Positions 31,352 to 46,000 of a stretch of DNA of 60,949 bases are shown here, piece by piece. Both the position numbers and the translations under genes were made by a program. This DNA is from Zygnema cylindricum (Eukaryota > Streptophyta > Zygnematophyceae > Zygnematales > Zygnemataceae): assembly GCA_037447655.1 (NCBI GenBank), contig JBBHKE010003207.1, forward strand, positions 1-60,949, written 5' to 3'. How positions within the stretch are numbered: the stretch's first letter is position 1; each line of letters begins with the position of its first letter. The notes beneath the pieces are model-generated. The model was not told the origin of the DNA. It did not search any database and worked only from the letters and a program-made list of their open reading frames with translations.

Positions 31352-34300
31352 GTATGAGAGGTACTGGAAAACATTGTATAGAAATTACTGTGGTTTGTGA
31401 CAATATTTCCTATCGGGAGTTCAAGGCGTTATGGATGCTGAAGTCCAAGTTTTTATTTCAATTCTGAATTTTTGATGCTTGGTGCAACTTGGCTATTTCC
31501 ATTTTCCATCGGTTAATGTCCATTTACCACTATTTTCTTCTTAACTGATCAATGTCGAATGCTGGTTTTTAATGTCAACTATCAGTATCTTCATATCATG
31601 GTAAGAGTTTCACTGGATAGTGGGCATAGGAAATGAGATGTTGGACGTTTGAGATTGGACATTTGCTATCGGACAACCCACATTGGACTGAAGACATCGG
31701 ACATTGGCGATTTGACAGTGGACTTTGGACATTGGACAGTGGACAGCTGCCTGTGGAAAAAGTAGAATATAGACATTGGACATTGGAAAATAGACATTGG
31801 ACATTGGACAATAGACATTGGACATTGGAAAATAGACATTGGACATCGGAAAATAGACATTGGACATTGGACAATAGACATTGGACATTGGACAATAGAC
31901 ATTGGACATTAGCGGTTCAATTACTCACATTTACCATTTGAATTCAGATAATGCACGGAGACCCTGAAATGTGAGCATTAACAGACAATTAACATAATTA
32001 CTTTCAACGTCCAGTCCGATGTTCTTATACCTCTCTCCACTGTCCTCTGTCCAATGCCCAACGAAGATTATATCAGAAGCATTCTAAAAGATATTATAAA
32101 TGGAGCAGTAGAATAGTTCAAAAGGTCCATTAGATAGTCCGTGGAAGCGTAGGGGGAGCACGCACCATTCTAGGAGCTTACACAGTCTTATCTGTCCAGC
32201 CAAACTAGAAATCGTTGTCCTTATTCTAACAATGCATATGAAATTTTTTTGGAAAGCTCTTTGTGCCTATTTGCCATGGTAAAATAGGCTGAACTAACAA
32301 CGGTAATTCAGAAAAAGAAGCTGTATAATGAATGTCAAAGCTGCGAAAATAAAATGCACTGTATAACTTATTTCTGTCCAAAATCTGTAGTTGGTGTAAT
32401 CACATGCTGTATTCATCTTAGTTACAGAAAAATTCTCAATAATGTATTCCAACATAAAATAGAAAACTGCTGTTGTTTCCTGTTCGGATTTCTTAAGTTT
32501 GTGGCATAGCATTTCCCTTGAAACTTGATAAAAAAATTGGTCGGCAAGATAGTGTATATTTATTGTTTAGTAAAAGCAAACGGAAAATTGGGTCAGATTT
32601 CATGAAATACAATGTCGTTGGAAAAATTCTGGTGCAGTACCCGGGCTATCTAGTAGTTACATAATTATACATGAACATGTGAAGGTACATGACTGTTGAT
32701 GAATTTGATTATTTGTTTGTCCACTAACCAAAGTGAACCTGTTCAACAATTTGTTTAGAACGGAGAAGAATTGTAGGCTATCACTGTTCATACATATGAC
32801 TGGTTGTGTATATTATTTTAGGTGTTGTTAAACATGAACTATACCTTTTTTTCGGTAATTGATCTCATATGTTCCTATTCTATTTCCCATTGTTAAAAAC
32901 TCTTTGTTGGCTGCATTTTATCGTCATTTTCTATTCAAAACAGTCAATGTCAATGCTCAATGTCACTTCAGTGCATTTAATGTTTAATATGATTTATCCT
33001 TTTGCAGGATGTGGATATTGTGTTCTGCTGCCTAAAATTTCATTTCCCTGTCTAGTTTATTCATGATAATTTGCGTTGTTCTTTGCAGATGCTTTGATCA
33101 ACATTCTTACGGAGCTTAACCCTTTGGATTCTACTTTATTTAACTCTTGGAATAAGACAAATGACTGTGCGAAATGGGTAGGCCTAAAGTGCGATGCTTT
33201 GGGGAATGTAATTTCATTGTAAGTTTTTGAGCCACTTAAAGTTGTTACTTTGTCCACAATCAAAATCTGTGGTTCACAACTCATTTATCTAAGTGATTTT
33301 CATGTTACTCGAGACACTTTGCTTTCAACGTTAAACCAATAGGCTTAAGCAGGGATGGCTAATGCATGTTTGCCAAATAGACGTATAAAAAATAACATTG
33401 GCCATATCTGATTGGCAGCCATTTCACAACTGGTGACAATACGCAGCAAATCTCCTGGTCGCTCTCAGAAATTACAGGGCCATTAGCGCTGATCCAAAAA
33501 ATTGTACGGCCTGAAAATACGTTTTGGAAGACATAAAAAAGATTTTCTGGGATCAAAAACCAGCCAGGCTGTTGGGATCCTGTTTTAGCTGTGGAATATG
33601 ACAGCCAATCGGACTGTTGCAGATTCTTCCCGTCCTTGATCTTGCAATCTGGCAATATTGACGGACAACAGAATTCTGAACTTCCATATATTTCATTGAA
33701 TATTTTTAAGAGTTGTACTTTTACCTACATCTTTCCATTGGTTAAGGTGTAGTGGATCATGTAGGTGGGTTTTGGTGGGAGTAATTCGAACAAGTGCAAG
33801 AAGTACCTCATGAAAATACCATGTTTGATGTTTCAAATCTATTTTAAAAATAACGATACCACGAAGCTGCATAATTGTGACAAAAAAAAAAGGCAGGGAA
33901 GTCGTAAATGGCTGGATGAGAAAATTATGCTCTGAATTTATGCAGTTTTTGGAAGCCTATTAAAACTTTAATCAAAGCTATTACTGTGGCAAACGCTAAA
34001 TTTGTCATAGTTAAAACATTGTTAAAAAATGTTCTATTCTAGTTGCTGTAAAAGTTGGAGGCTATGCCCTTTTAAAGGCATAGAAGCTCCGGTTGTTTAG
34101 AGAGTTTTTTTTCCATAAAGAAGTAGCTGATTTCGGATTGTTTGAATTTCAATTTCTGATTTCTACCCTAGGATCACATGTTTGGCAACAGAATGCTGTA
34201 CAACTTGAGGTTCTTTGATATGTCAGCTTTGTTTTGCTCATTTTTGTCCTAATTTGAGTCATTCGCTTAATGTCTCTACGGAGTTGGTATGACGTATGCT

Positions 34301-37300
34301 TGGATTTTTTATGTCAAACATGTTTCCTCCGCTAAAGTTGATTTTCAGCAGCAAATCCCCCTTGCACATGAGTGACCTGTCACTTTCATCTGCAGGTAGC
34401 TTCTTCTTCATCGTGGAAACATCTTTTGATAACAAGTTTGTGACATGGTAACTTCAAAAATGTTAGTGATTTTTTTCTATTTCTGCTTTGTGATAAATCA
34501 TATGGGGTTGATTCACACATTTTTGCAGAATTGTTACATCAAGCGATCTGCTGTATCCGAATGATTCTACACTTGCACTTGCTACTTATGATTTGGATGA
34601 ATTCGAAGGTGATGAATATGGAAATCAGTACAACGGCACCCTTTCTGATAGTGTTTCCGAACTCTACTATTTGCGAACATTGTAGGTCACTAACTTGCAA
34701 TTCTTTGTGTTGGTTTTGTTATGAATGCCTTCCCCACATTCTGTTTTATCTTCAACTTGAGCGATGGATATTAAGATGTGCTTGTTCATTTTTTTTTAAT
34801 GGAATGAACAACACTAAAATAATGTTCCATTACATGCTTGACTTTCATGTGTGTGACTGCATTGTTCCAACGGAATGTTCGTAGGTTGAGTTGAAACATA
34901 TGATGAACAAGCTCCATGGCACATCAGCCCAGCATTTATTTTTATGTTCATAGTTTTCGTTTGACGGGATCATCTGAGATCAATGAAGTCAACTTGAACA
35001 TCCTTTATTACAATAGTAGCTTCTTCGGTACATGCGGTTTCAGGATACATGTTTCATTTGTCTACATTTTGTAGTTAACGATTTGCTACTCTCATAACAA
35101 CAATTTCTTCAACTTTTGATCTTTGTTTTACCTTTTAATAATATCATATTGTAACACATGCTTTCAAAATAAGGATGTTTTCCATTTTCTAATGAAATAA
35201 TCATTGGATTCTGGCGGTTTTAACATGTGAGAAATTGGTTCTTGCAGGATTTTTTATGGTGGAAGTCTACATGGCCGGATACCATCAACTATTGGAAACT
35301 TAACGAATTTGAAGATTCTGTATGTGTAATTCAAACCTTGTTCCATCACATCCCTCCGAAATAGAGTAAATTTACGATAGTTCTTTCAAAGATTTCTTTT
35401 GCTATTTCTTAAGGCAGGATTTTCTTAACAAAAGAAATTTGTTTAACTCTTATGAAATTTCTTCGGGCCGTGTTTTTCTATGGCATACTTGTAATGTTGA
35501 GGTGATAAAAGTGTTTTTTTGAGTCCGGTACATCTTAAAGAATAACAATTAAAGTTAAATTCAAGGACAAACACGTGCACTCCAGACTTTCGTGTTTCCT
35601 TGCTGAGAGGAATGCAAAAAAATGAGGTATCTTTACATAGTCAATTAGGATAGGATGCGTTTTTGTGTTACACATTGACAATATGGGCATTAGACCCATA
35701 AATCGCTAGGGTTTCGCGCTCATCACGAGGGTTGACAATGAATTTGCGGAAATAATTTTAGAATTCAAAAGAGGAAATGCTTTTCTTGTCGGATCTGACC
35801 AATAATAGTTTTATTTGAGACGTGACCCACAAATCACAAAGAAGTGCAATTACTTGTGCTGATCGTCATGGGAAGATTACGATTTTGGTGGTAGAAACAG
35901 CCAGTTAAAGCCAGCAAAGATGTTTGTCGTTTTTGACGTAAATAGTATGACTTATAACTCTATTGAATCCTATAGAGCCTTCGAATACTAAAATATCCTA
36001 AACCGGCTATCCTTTTTAATGTGAAGATAATAGCTAAAATACATTGCTCGCCTAGTAGAGCCAAGGTTGGGTGTAAGCTTTGTCAAAAACTAACATACAA
36101 AAGTTACAAAAATTGCAAACCCATCCTTAGAGCAAAAAGAAAAAAAGTAAAGTATTATTGTAAAGTTCATACTCTACGTTCTATTGACTTTGTATGAAGT
36201 GTCGGACAAACGTATTGAGCGTCGTACCTAGAACTTTTTTTTGCCCTGGCACTAGTGTACACATAGTTTACGGTCTAATATGTTCTTGGAGTTTTGACTA
36301 AAGTAAGTGCTTAGGAGCTGACTAATTCATGCATATTAAAAACGAAAACAGGCATTTAAAATCCATTGTGCCAATTTGGAATTCGAGCACTTGTGTCTAT
36401 AGTCTCATCATTAGGTTACACAGACGGCTACACGACATCTTCTTTTTCACGCGTAACAACATTTTTTGGGATAGAGTTAAGTCCGCTGAAATCACGTCCA
36501 TTTTTGTGAAGTATCACCGGCATAGCGAGAATACTTTTGATTACGCAAATATAAAAATGCATAATCCGTAAGGAATCTGACTGAAGACTGAAAACACCGG
36601 TTTGTATCCGTTTTAAGGTGAAAGGATAGTTAAAAGTATTTTCTGCGGGCAACAAAATGTAGGCTAGGTGAAAGCTTGAGTCTAAAAATGGGCCTCATTT
36701 GGGCGGTAAAATGGTAACGTGATTGTGTTTTTTTTTGTTAATCCGTTATTTTTGTTTATTTTATGCTACTAAAATCTGGGATATCTACATAAAAATTTTG
36801 AATTCCCGTGTTGAAAACCTTTAACAATGAGATAGTCAACCGTGAGTCCTTTTGCAACTAATGTCATTTTCCAATGGTTTACATTTTCTCAATGTTTTTT
36901 TCTTCTGATGCTCACCTTCAAACTTACAGACCTTGCACTTGGTTCTTTCAATAAAGATCTGAAAATGTTGCTTTTGCCCTGCCTTTGCAAGCCTTGTCAT
37001 ATCCCAAGAAGAAAAAAATGAACCTTGGACACTTGTTTGGGGGATCTAACGATGCATGAAATTTTCATTTTTTATTGTTTTTTTAAATCGCATATATTTT
37101 GCCCTTGCAAAACATCGCAGTTTTTGGTTTGAACTCAGTTTTTCACATTTTTCATGCTCATGAAAACCCTGAGCAGCCTGACACCTACACATCGAGACGC
37201 TTTTTTGAATTCATCTAATGTTGATTGATTATGTTGATTGTTGAATCTTCGTTGATTTGATTTTCTTCAAATCCTTGTATTCTCCCTCATTGGTGCTGTT

Positions 37301-39977
37301 GTTCCTTGTGGTGGGTTGAAGCATTCTTGCCAATCAAGTTTTGGAAGGTGCAATTCCAGAGAGTATTGGAAAATTGAAACAACTAGAATACTTGTGAGTG
37401 TTGCATTCCCACTCATTTTTCCCAAGAAAGTTCATGAATGATAACTGCTGTCCAAAAGTCGGATTCCTAAAATCTACGTCTTGACAATCTTAAGTTGAAA
37501 TATGCAAATGGTTTTGGAAGTGAAGAGTATCAACAAATTATATTTTCAAAATTTTGTTATCTAGTTATTCAAATTGAGAAAATAAACCTAGCTATGCAAA
37601 GTAGAGTGAAAGTAAGTCTAACGTGCATTCTAACATTTTTTAGTCTTATGTGTAGCCAAGAATTGCGCCACAAATTTTCTGCTACAGCTTATGCTTGTAT
37701 ATTGCCATGTTCTCCCAGTTTTTATGGATGTTAATGTGTAACCTAAAAAATGATGTGAAGTGCTGAAAATCCACGGTAATTTGAACCCTGGTTTTTGGTG
37801 TACTTGTACTTGCAGGGATTTCAGTGAGAATCAATATACGGATGATGATAGCTATTTGATAACAGCACTCAATGGGACGCTACCTCCGAAACTCTCTGCA
37901 CTTGTCAATTTGAAATACTTGTAATCTCCGCTACCTCATTTGTTAGGCGAAATCATCTCCCACAATGACAAAAATGCTTTCATTTTTTTCAGTGAAACAT
38001 AGATATAAGGATATACATTTTTCCGAGGCTATTTCTATGAAAATGTGCATGCTAAAACCCAATTCTGTGAACACCAATTTATATCGCATCTTTCCTTGTT
38101 ATATAGATGGTATTAGTGAATATGAAAGTCAAGTGCTTCTAACTGTCTGATTATGCAGAGCGTTGCAAGGATGTAACTTCACCGGGTCTCCCACGTTCAT
38201 TAAGAACTTCACCAAGCTAGTATACCTGTGAGTCCTACGGGTGTAAAATCTGTATTACACTGTACGGAACTGTATAATCTTGTATTAGAGCTGTTTGTAA
38301 TCTTCAACAATTTTAATACGTTATTGTGCAAGCTAAGTTTTCAGTAACCCCCCCTCCCCCTGATTTTCCACAAGTGCAAATGATGAAACTAAAGAATGCT
38401 CTCGAGTATTTTCTGATTAGGTTTACACTGTCTTTCCGCCATAAATGAAAGTATTTAATACATCGCCACTTTTGGAGGCATACTTCACAACTGTGCTTGT
38501 TTTAACAATAGCATAATCTCCCTATGGTGAATTGTTAACTCTTTGGCTTCATGTTGTAGCATTTTGTAATTTTTTTAAACCTGATAATATCTAAAAGTAT
38601 GATATCAAAATCAACAGGATGTTCTTTGTTTTTATCCAATATTTAGCTGTTGGCTTTGGTATGTGTTTCAACTGTACACAGTCTTTTCGACTGAATATCT
38701 AGAATTTGCTTCAAAGATTTGTGATTTTCCTTCCAAGTCTTTAAACTGGTAATTATTTCTCTTGATTCTCAGGAATCTTGAAGGTAACCCCTTCAGTGTA
38801 TCTCTTTCAGACATTCTTGGCGATTTTGATGATCTGCAATACATGTGAGTATTATGCGCTCATCTTTCCGCAAAAGGAAAGAATCTCAAATTAAACATTT
38901 GACTCCTATCTCAAAAGTGCTTTACTGATTTTAATACTTCGGTGGAAATTAACGAGATTATAATATTGAAAATCGATGTTACATTGAATGTCTTCAGTTA
39001 CAGTTTTTTGCTTCAAAGTTTATCGTATGCTAAGTCTCCATTTACCAAACATGAGCTTAGAAAATGTTGACGAGATAAAAAACAATGTTTCCTAGAGTTA
39101 GTGAATCATGACCATTAAAGCAGATCTACTTAATATGTTTTGCAATGCAGCTCGTTATGGGCCACTCACTTAAATTTTGTTAGTGAACAGTGTATTTGAC
39201 ATTTATTTATGACTTTGGGTAAAAATAGCCTGCAATTGAATTAATGTTATGAACTCTAATTTGCAACGGGCAATGTACCTTCACAGAAAAGAAATTGACA
39301 ATTTTTGGAAAAGGCAATTCCTTCAACTCAATTGCTAAGTAAAAGCATTGCATAGTGGCTGCTTAAATTTGATGAGATGCATGCTTACTTTTTAGCAAGA
39401 CGGTGTTTTCCCATTTTTTTCAGACATGGTACCTTGTAGGAGACTTTATTTCAAATCAATTGAGTCGGAGGAGAATTTTTCAAAAGATTGCTTGTTAGCG
39501 AATGGAAAAACTTGCGTTTTTACACATCAATTAATTGATCTTTATGCATTGTGCTTTCCTATTGTTCTAAAGTACGGTGGCTGGAATGTCGGACTGGCAT
39601 TAGAGTTATGCGAGTACAATGTCTGAAACTCACTGTAGTCACTACATTCTTAAAGTATCATTATGAAGAAAAAAATATTTGGCTCTTCAAAAACATTTTT
39701 CAGCCGTTCGAGGCATTGGAAAAGTTTACAAATGTGACAACATTTTTTTCTTTTTAGGGCTTTGCACTCTGATTTCTAACTTGTAAATGTTGCGCACTAA
39801 ATTTTTCATACGAAATTTTCTTAGCATTTCGTATTTGTATAAACATTAGCTTTTGTCTTCTTCTCCGGTGTTTTAGTTAAAGCTCTTTTCTTTAGTTGGC
39901 GCTACTTTTTGTTTGGTTCAATAGGGACAACTTTTTTTGTTCTGGATACCCATTAAATGACGTCCATTGAGTTATAC

Positions 39978-40047
<70 letters not shown>

Positions 40048-43000
40048 ATATATTTATATATCTGTACTTTTCGGTCATGAAAAATCCACTTAAAACAAGA
40101 CCCTCTCCCTTTCGACTTGTTTCCCTTTGTGTATGTTTTTTTCCTCTCGTTGTCCTTCCCTTTGAGGATGGCAACTCCCTCTATACCCGTTATGGCTTCC
40201 TCTTCTATACCTCCAGCAAAAGTGTGATGCAAATAATGGTACAAAATTAGTGTCGCACACAAATTTCGTGTCTGTGAAGTGAAACTTCCGTACAAACCTA
40301 CAAGAAGTTTTACTCAATGCATATGATTTCAAGTTGAAGTGACTGGCTGTAAAGTAATACTATGTGCTAATTGCTTCGTGGTTAAGTTTGCCTTAGTTAA
40401 ATTCGAACCATATTTTCTGTAGAAAACGCTTGTGTTTCTTGTACATTGCCAGCTTCTAAGCGACCTACAGAACTTTTGGACTGAATGTTTTGAATGCGTC
40501 GATATCAGTTTGTTTTGAAGTTCTACTAAACATCTTTTTTGTCTATTTATGTTTTTATTCAAAATTATAAATTAACATCTTATCTTGAGACATAGACTTC
40601 ATTAAGAGCACGTAAATGGGGTTTGATTACAGGTATTTGCGCGACATTTCTTCAAAAAACGTTGGTAAATTCCCTGAAATTATTTCAAGCTACTCCAATT
40701 TAAAAATTTTGTGAGTGCCCTTGACGATATGGTCTGATCCAAGTCTGTTGTCCTACTTGTTCATTGCTGGGCAATATTCCGGCTGAAGGAAATTTGGTAG
40801 CTTTGAAAATGTTGTTAGTATTTTTGTTTGTCTGAATTTGGATGCTCACCTCTTTGTTTAACAAATATATTCACAGGATTGAACATAATTTGTACGAAAG
40901 ATCCATAGCGTTTTCGAGTTGTCATTTGTTGTATCAATTTGTATTCAGTATGAACGAGCTGGATTAAATTACACAAGGGGAAGCTGCATGACAAAGATTG
41001 GCAGTTCTATCCTCCACCTTAACATTGGTGCTGAAATTTTTGGGCCTTTTGCTTCCTATGTAAACCCACTTTGCTTCCTTTGGACTCTCTTAAAGCGTGT
41101 TCTAAGCTGTTGGAATATTCAATGTGATTCCTTTTTATCATTTAAATATTTTTGACAATTTTCATTTAAAACCTTACAAAGCTGACATTTATCTAAAATT
41201 ATGATCTTAAAGAACAATAAAGAAAATAACTTAACAACGAATTACAATGTATATGGTAGTAATATTGGTTAGTGAAGATTGAAAATTGTTAGTAGTGGAG
41301 ACATTCATCAGATTCGGAAACGTACTGGAGAAACATAAACCATCCAATGTGCCTTCCTCAGAGTCCTTGCATTGAGCAAATTGGGATATGCAACTGTTTA
41401 TGTGAATATTGAAACTGAATGCCCAATAGCGGATGTCAAGGGAATTTAATCGTGTTTGCATAACTTAATGATGTAGGGCCAAACTCTATTAGCGATGGTC
41501 AATGTAGGTGTGCGTCTGTAAGTTCATGTTAGGTTAATAAACTCCATTCCAACTTAATAGCTCCATGACTATCTCTATTTGCTTGAAACTGAGCTAAAGA
41601 AAACTATTGATTCACCTCCAATGTAAACCTAAGAGGGATTGGTGTTTTCTTGCAGGAGTTTAGCGAATGCATCTCTTACGGGTCCTATACCGTCGTCATT
41701 TGGTAAACTGGTAAACTTGGAAGAAATGTAAGCATACCTATGGGTCACCTCTGTGGTTGACTGCTTTATATTGTTTGTTCAGTTGCCTAAGCTGGTAGTC
41801 TAATTGATGCTATATGATTATTTGACCACCAAACTTTATTGCATTCCTGCTGCATTTGTTTTTCATATTAATCAACGCCAATTTCCAACAAGACTTAGCA
41901 AGGTAACAATTCTTTGCCAAAGATATAAGTGAAGCTTATTAGGAAGAATAAACCGCTCTACCAAGCAATGCTGACCATAATGCATTGGAATAAATTTTTT
42001 GAATATTCCGAATCGTTTGCCTTGAATTCTCCAAATGTGAGAACTGTGCTTCAAACATTTGTCGAAAGAAACTTTTGTTTTCATTCCTTTTTATCTTCCA
42101 TATCATTGGCTCAATAAGCTTTCTTTGGTCTGATGTACAATCAGTGTACATCAGCTGGTGGGCAGTTAGCGCTTCAAAAATAGGTGAGAAATTCTAAAAA
42201 AATGAAATGCACAGTTTGGTTATTTCCTTGAAATGATTAAATGTCATGTGTGAACCTTAAACCTTAGACACAAAACCTTGAAACCTAAAAGCCCTTAAAG
42301 AACCCAGAATGATTAACATGCCTATAGACCATGTTTTCCACTTTTTTTCTGTTGATTTTGGGATGGGTGGCATTTGGATATTCCAGGGATTTATCAGAAA
42401 ATCAAATAAGTTCAATTTCCTCCAATTTGTCCTCGCTAAAAAAACTGAAGACCTTGTGAGTATTTAAAAAATAATTTGGAGAGGTGTTAACTTCAGCAAC
42501 ACTGTTGTTTTTTGACATGACCCAGCTGAATTAAACACTCTTTTTGTTTAATCTTCTTCGCACACCTAGCTGGAAAAAAACGGATAATGGGTTCCTATAC
42601 ATTTTTGCAAAATGGATCTGATTTGTTGAACAAGAGAACTTAGCGATCTGAGTTATGATATTGCGGTGGGATATTTGCTGTCCATGGACTTCCATGCTGT
42701 GCACTTTCAATTACGATAACAAAAAACCTGGAAATTGCAAAACTTATGGACAGAACCTCTTATGACTGCTACATTAAACTGATCTTCTGTTGGTGTCGAC
42801 TTGGCAAAAAGCTTGCCGTTTTAAATATGAAAACAATGTAGACTGCTCCTATCATTTGCAGTGGACCATATGAATACTGCACAACATCTCAACTTTAACG
42901 AAATAGGGAACCTTTTTTTATCATTGCCTGTTGCCGTTACTATGGATGATGTGAAAATCACGGTCAATGTCTGGTGAAATTTCTTTTCTATGATTCAACT

Positions 43001-46000
43001 TTGCAGAAAATTTGCAGCCAATGCTCTCATTTCCGTTGATTATGTGGCAGATTTGACGAGCCTGACATACTTGTGAGTATGCCATTTATATGCTCTTATC
43101 CAGACAATTTTAAATATACAGCAAGCATACCAGCATTGGATAGTGTGATTCATTGCCACGAAAGGCAATTACATGTATGTACGAGATATATTAAGAACTG
43201 TCATCTGTAATTCGTTTTACATTGTAACATTTGTATGTGTTTTATCGCTTATGATCTTTAAACTTCGGGGGCAAAGTCTTGCATTCTTTTATAACATTCA
43301 TGTTTGGATTTTCCATATAGACGATTAAGCAACGTCTTTTTATTCTCCTTCTTTCCATGTGCATTTGATCAGGGAGATTCAAGTTAGTGGTTTGACTGGA
43401 GCATTCCCTGACCTTTCAAGAATACAAAGCCTGGAGTACTTGTAAGTTCTGATGGATATATCATCTATTGTAAAGATTTTTTTCTAGGAGGGTGTAATGT
43501 GTTCTGGCTTTGCTGTTACACGCAGCCTATGCTTTTGCATTCATTAAATGTATTCAGTTGAGAATTCTTGAATGATTTTTAGGAAAACCCATGCTGAATT
43601 TGTTTTGGAAGTTTGGATATTTCTGGGAAAAATCAAAAGAAGATGAAAACAAGGGAATTAAAGCAAGGAGGGGGATAGTGTGAAAGCGAAATTGTATCTC
43701 GTGGTTGAGTGAGTGATAGAAGGAAAGGAACTTCAGTGAAAAATAAATCACAACTAAAGTTGTCCTCCACAAATTTATCATGTGTGTTTTTTTCCAGAGT
43801 AATTCAAAACGTTTTATGTATCTGCTTATTGCCAATGGTCTTTCTAATGCTTTGTTATTATTACAAGTTTTTCTCACCGGAGGTTTTTAAGTCGTGACTA
43901 AGTAGTGGACATCCTTCTAGTTAAGCACAAACAATGACATATTTAGTTTTAGAAAGTGCATTGGTTTACAGAATAAATAGTGTAGGGTTGTGTTGCAGAC
44001 TTGATGCGAAGTTATGCGGATTTTCTTCGGCATTAATCGATTTCATAAATGACAACGAATCATATCTCACACAAAGTCTCCCATGGTACAGAGATGCAAA
44101 TAATAATTTCTTCAATGGGACAGTCAATAACGTTGTCGTCGGCATTCCCGACTATTTGTCTAAATTCACAAATTTAAGTTATCTGTGAGGTTCTGGCCCT
44201 TCTGGTAAAGCGTTGATTTGTTGTGACAACTCTTTAGAAACTCTTTTTTAATCCCTATATCTTGTGCGTTCTAGCTTGTAAGACCAAATGAGCATGTCAA
44301 CGCAAGTACCAAAGTCGTTACGTATCAATCTAATAAATATCTACGATTTAGTGTACTAAAATTTGTAAACGTCATGATAAAGACGATGTCAGGTGTTGTT
44401 GAAAATCTTTGATCTGTGGCTGTTGTTTTATTTTTTTGTTTTTTTTCTTGTAGTTTAGGGCACTCTAGTGCTTGGAACTAACTTCTAGAGACTATAATCA
44501 ATCGATAAAACGTCTTGGAGTGTGTCCAAAAGGCATAATCGGACGCTATTTATTGAATAACATTTCTTGTTTTACTTCAGGAATTTGGATGCCAACTTGT
44601 TCGGCGGAAAGCTACCTGTAGCTTTGACCAATCTTAAAAAGTTAGAGACCTTGTAGGTTCATTCTGATCCACTCAATTCCCTGTATGAATGATGTTGTGT
44701 ACTTGACTCAAAACGGCTGACTAAAAAACTACCTTCAAATTGTAACATAAAATTAGCACCGTGGGAGTGTTGTGACCCGTCAAGAAAGATTATTCAAGTT
44801 ATGGTACTTCCTTAGTGACTTTTACCATGGGGCTTCACATGTTTCATAACAAAACATAAAACAAAACATAATTGAACATATGGTATTGTGGTTACAATTG
44901 GGGGTGTGGTGCAATCAACATTTTGCCTTGTACGCTTGTTAAATGCCAGTTTTGTGTATAAGCCTTGTTTGCAGAAAAAATAATCTTGAATTGTATTGGA
45001 GAATTTTATAAAATGCTATTTAGCAAAGAAAGTCCCGGGCATCACGGGGACCACCGGGTCACTTCCAAACGTTTGCAAAAATGATGACTCCATTTTATCA
45101 GCTTGTTTCAGTTGTCTTCTATTTGGTCCCTGGATTTTCAATCTTAGATTGTCTGATAGAGGTCGGTGGTATATATTCTTGCAACATTGTGATAAGGTCA
45201 AACCTGGTTTTCCAATGAGACACTCCACATTGCCAACTGTTTTTGTTTTTTGTGAGCTGTTCCAGTTCTTTACAACGTTTCATCATTCAAACCTGTCACT
45301 CTTGTCTGTAATTTTTTCATTTCATCCTAACAAGATTGTTGTGTTACAACGTAAAACAATTGTTGTGTAAGTTCACTTTGTTGGTAACTTAAAAAGATTA
45401 TTGCGTTATTGACGTAATACTCATTAGCAGTCTCATTGTTTGGGATGATTTTGTGGACCGTGACAAAAACAGTAGTTGTGCTCAATGCGGCCTAGAAGGA
45501 CTATTGCCGCCTGAGATTACAAACATGACAGCTTTAAGTTACCTGTAAGTTTCTCATTTTTGCTAGTTCGTGGAGCGGTGTGGCTTTACTCTCCAGTGGC
45601 GAGCAATTTCTATGTTTGAAATTGTGGCCAAAGTGTCGCTATGCAAGCTTGAAAATCAGACAAGAAGGAACATATTTCAAGAGACGTAAATAAAACCTCC
45701 ATGACAATGCTATTTGTGTATTTTCCACCTAAAGATCAGGATATTTCTTAACCTATGCATAAGAGCTGCTGATTATTTCCAGAAACTTTCATGAGGAAGA
45801 ATCTTAATGAATTATTTTCAGTTGGTTCAGACATTCAATCGTTTGTCATTTTCTGGACCCATAGGAGTTCTATGACGGACGGCACTAATCAACTGAGTTT
45901 GTATGCAATGGAGTGTTGTTTGAATTGTGACCAGGTAATTGTTCCCTGTACGTTTGTTTCCCATTCACTCATCATCGCTGGTGGGTTATCTATGCAATGA

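Larger units (their letters stand above)
30250..37455 (+). repeat. Right arm of the large inverted duplication
   Basis: Matches 1-6415 in reverse complement. It carries arm-specific additions: a 40-base poly(A), a duplicated leader block, a 21-bp minisatellite in intron 1 and a MITE-like insert in intron 2. Exons 1-5 keep identical lengths and phases in both arms. Confidence 0.9.

Noticed and set aside
31596-31941. Long Cys/Ser/Asn-rich and His/Trp-rich frames on both strands
   Set aside because: Product of the 21-bp minisatellite, whose unit is a multiple of three; no protein-like composition.
39957-40295. Tyr/Ile repeat protein
   Set aside because: Translation of a (TA)n microsatellite in intron 8.
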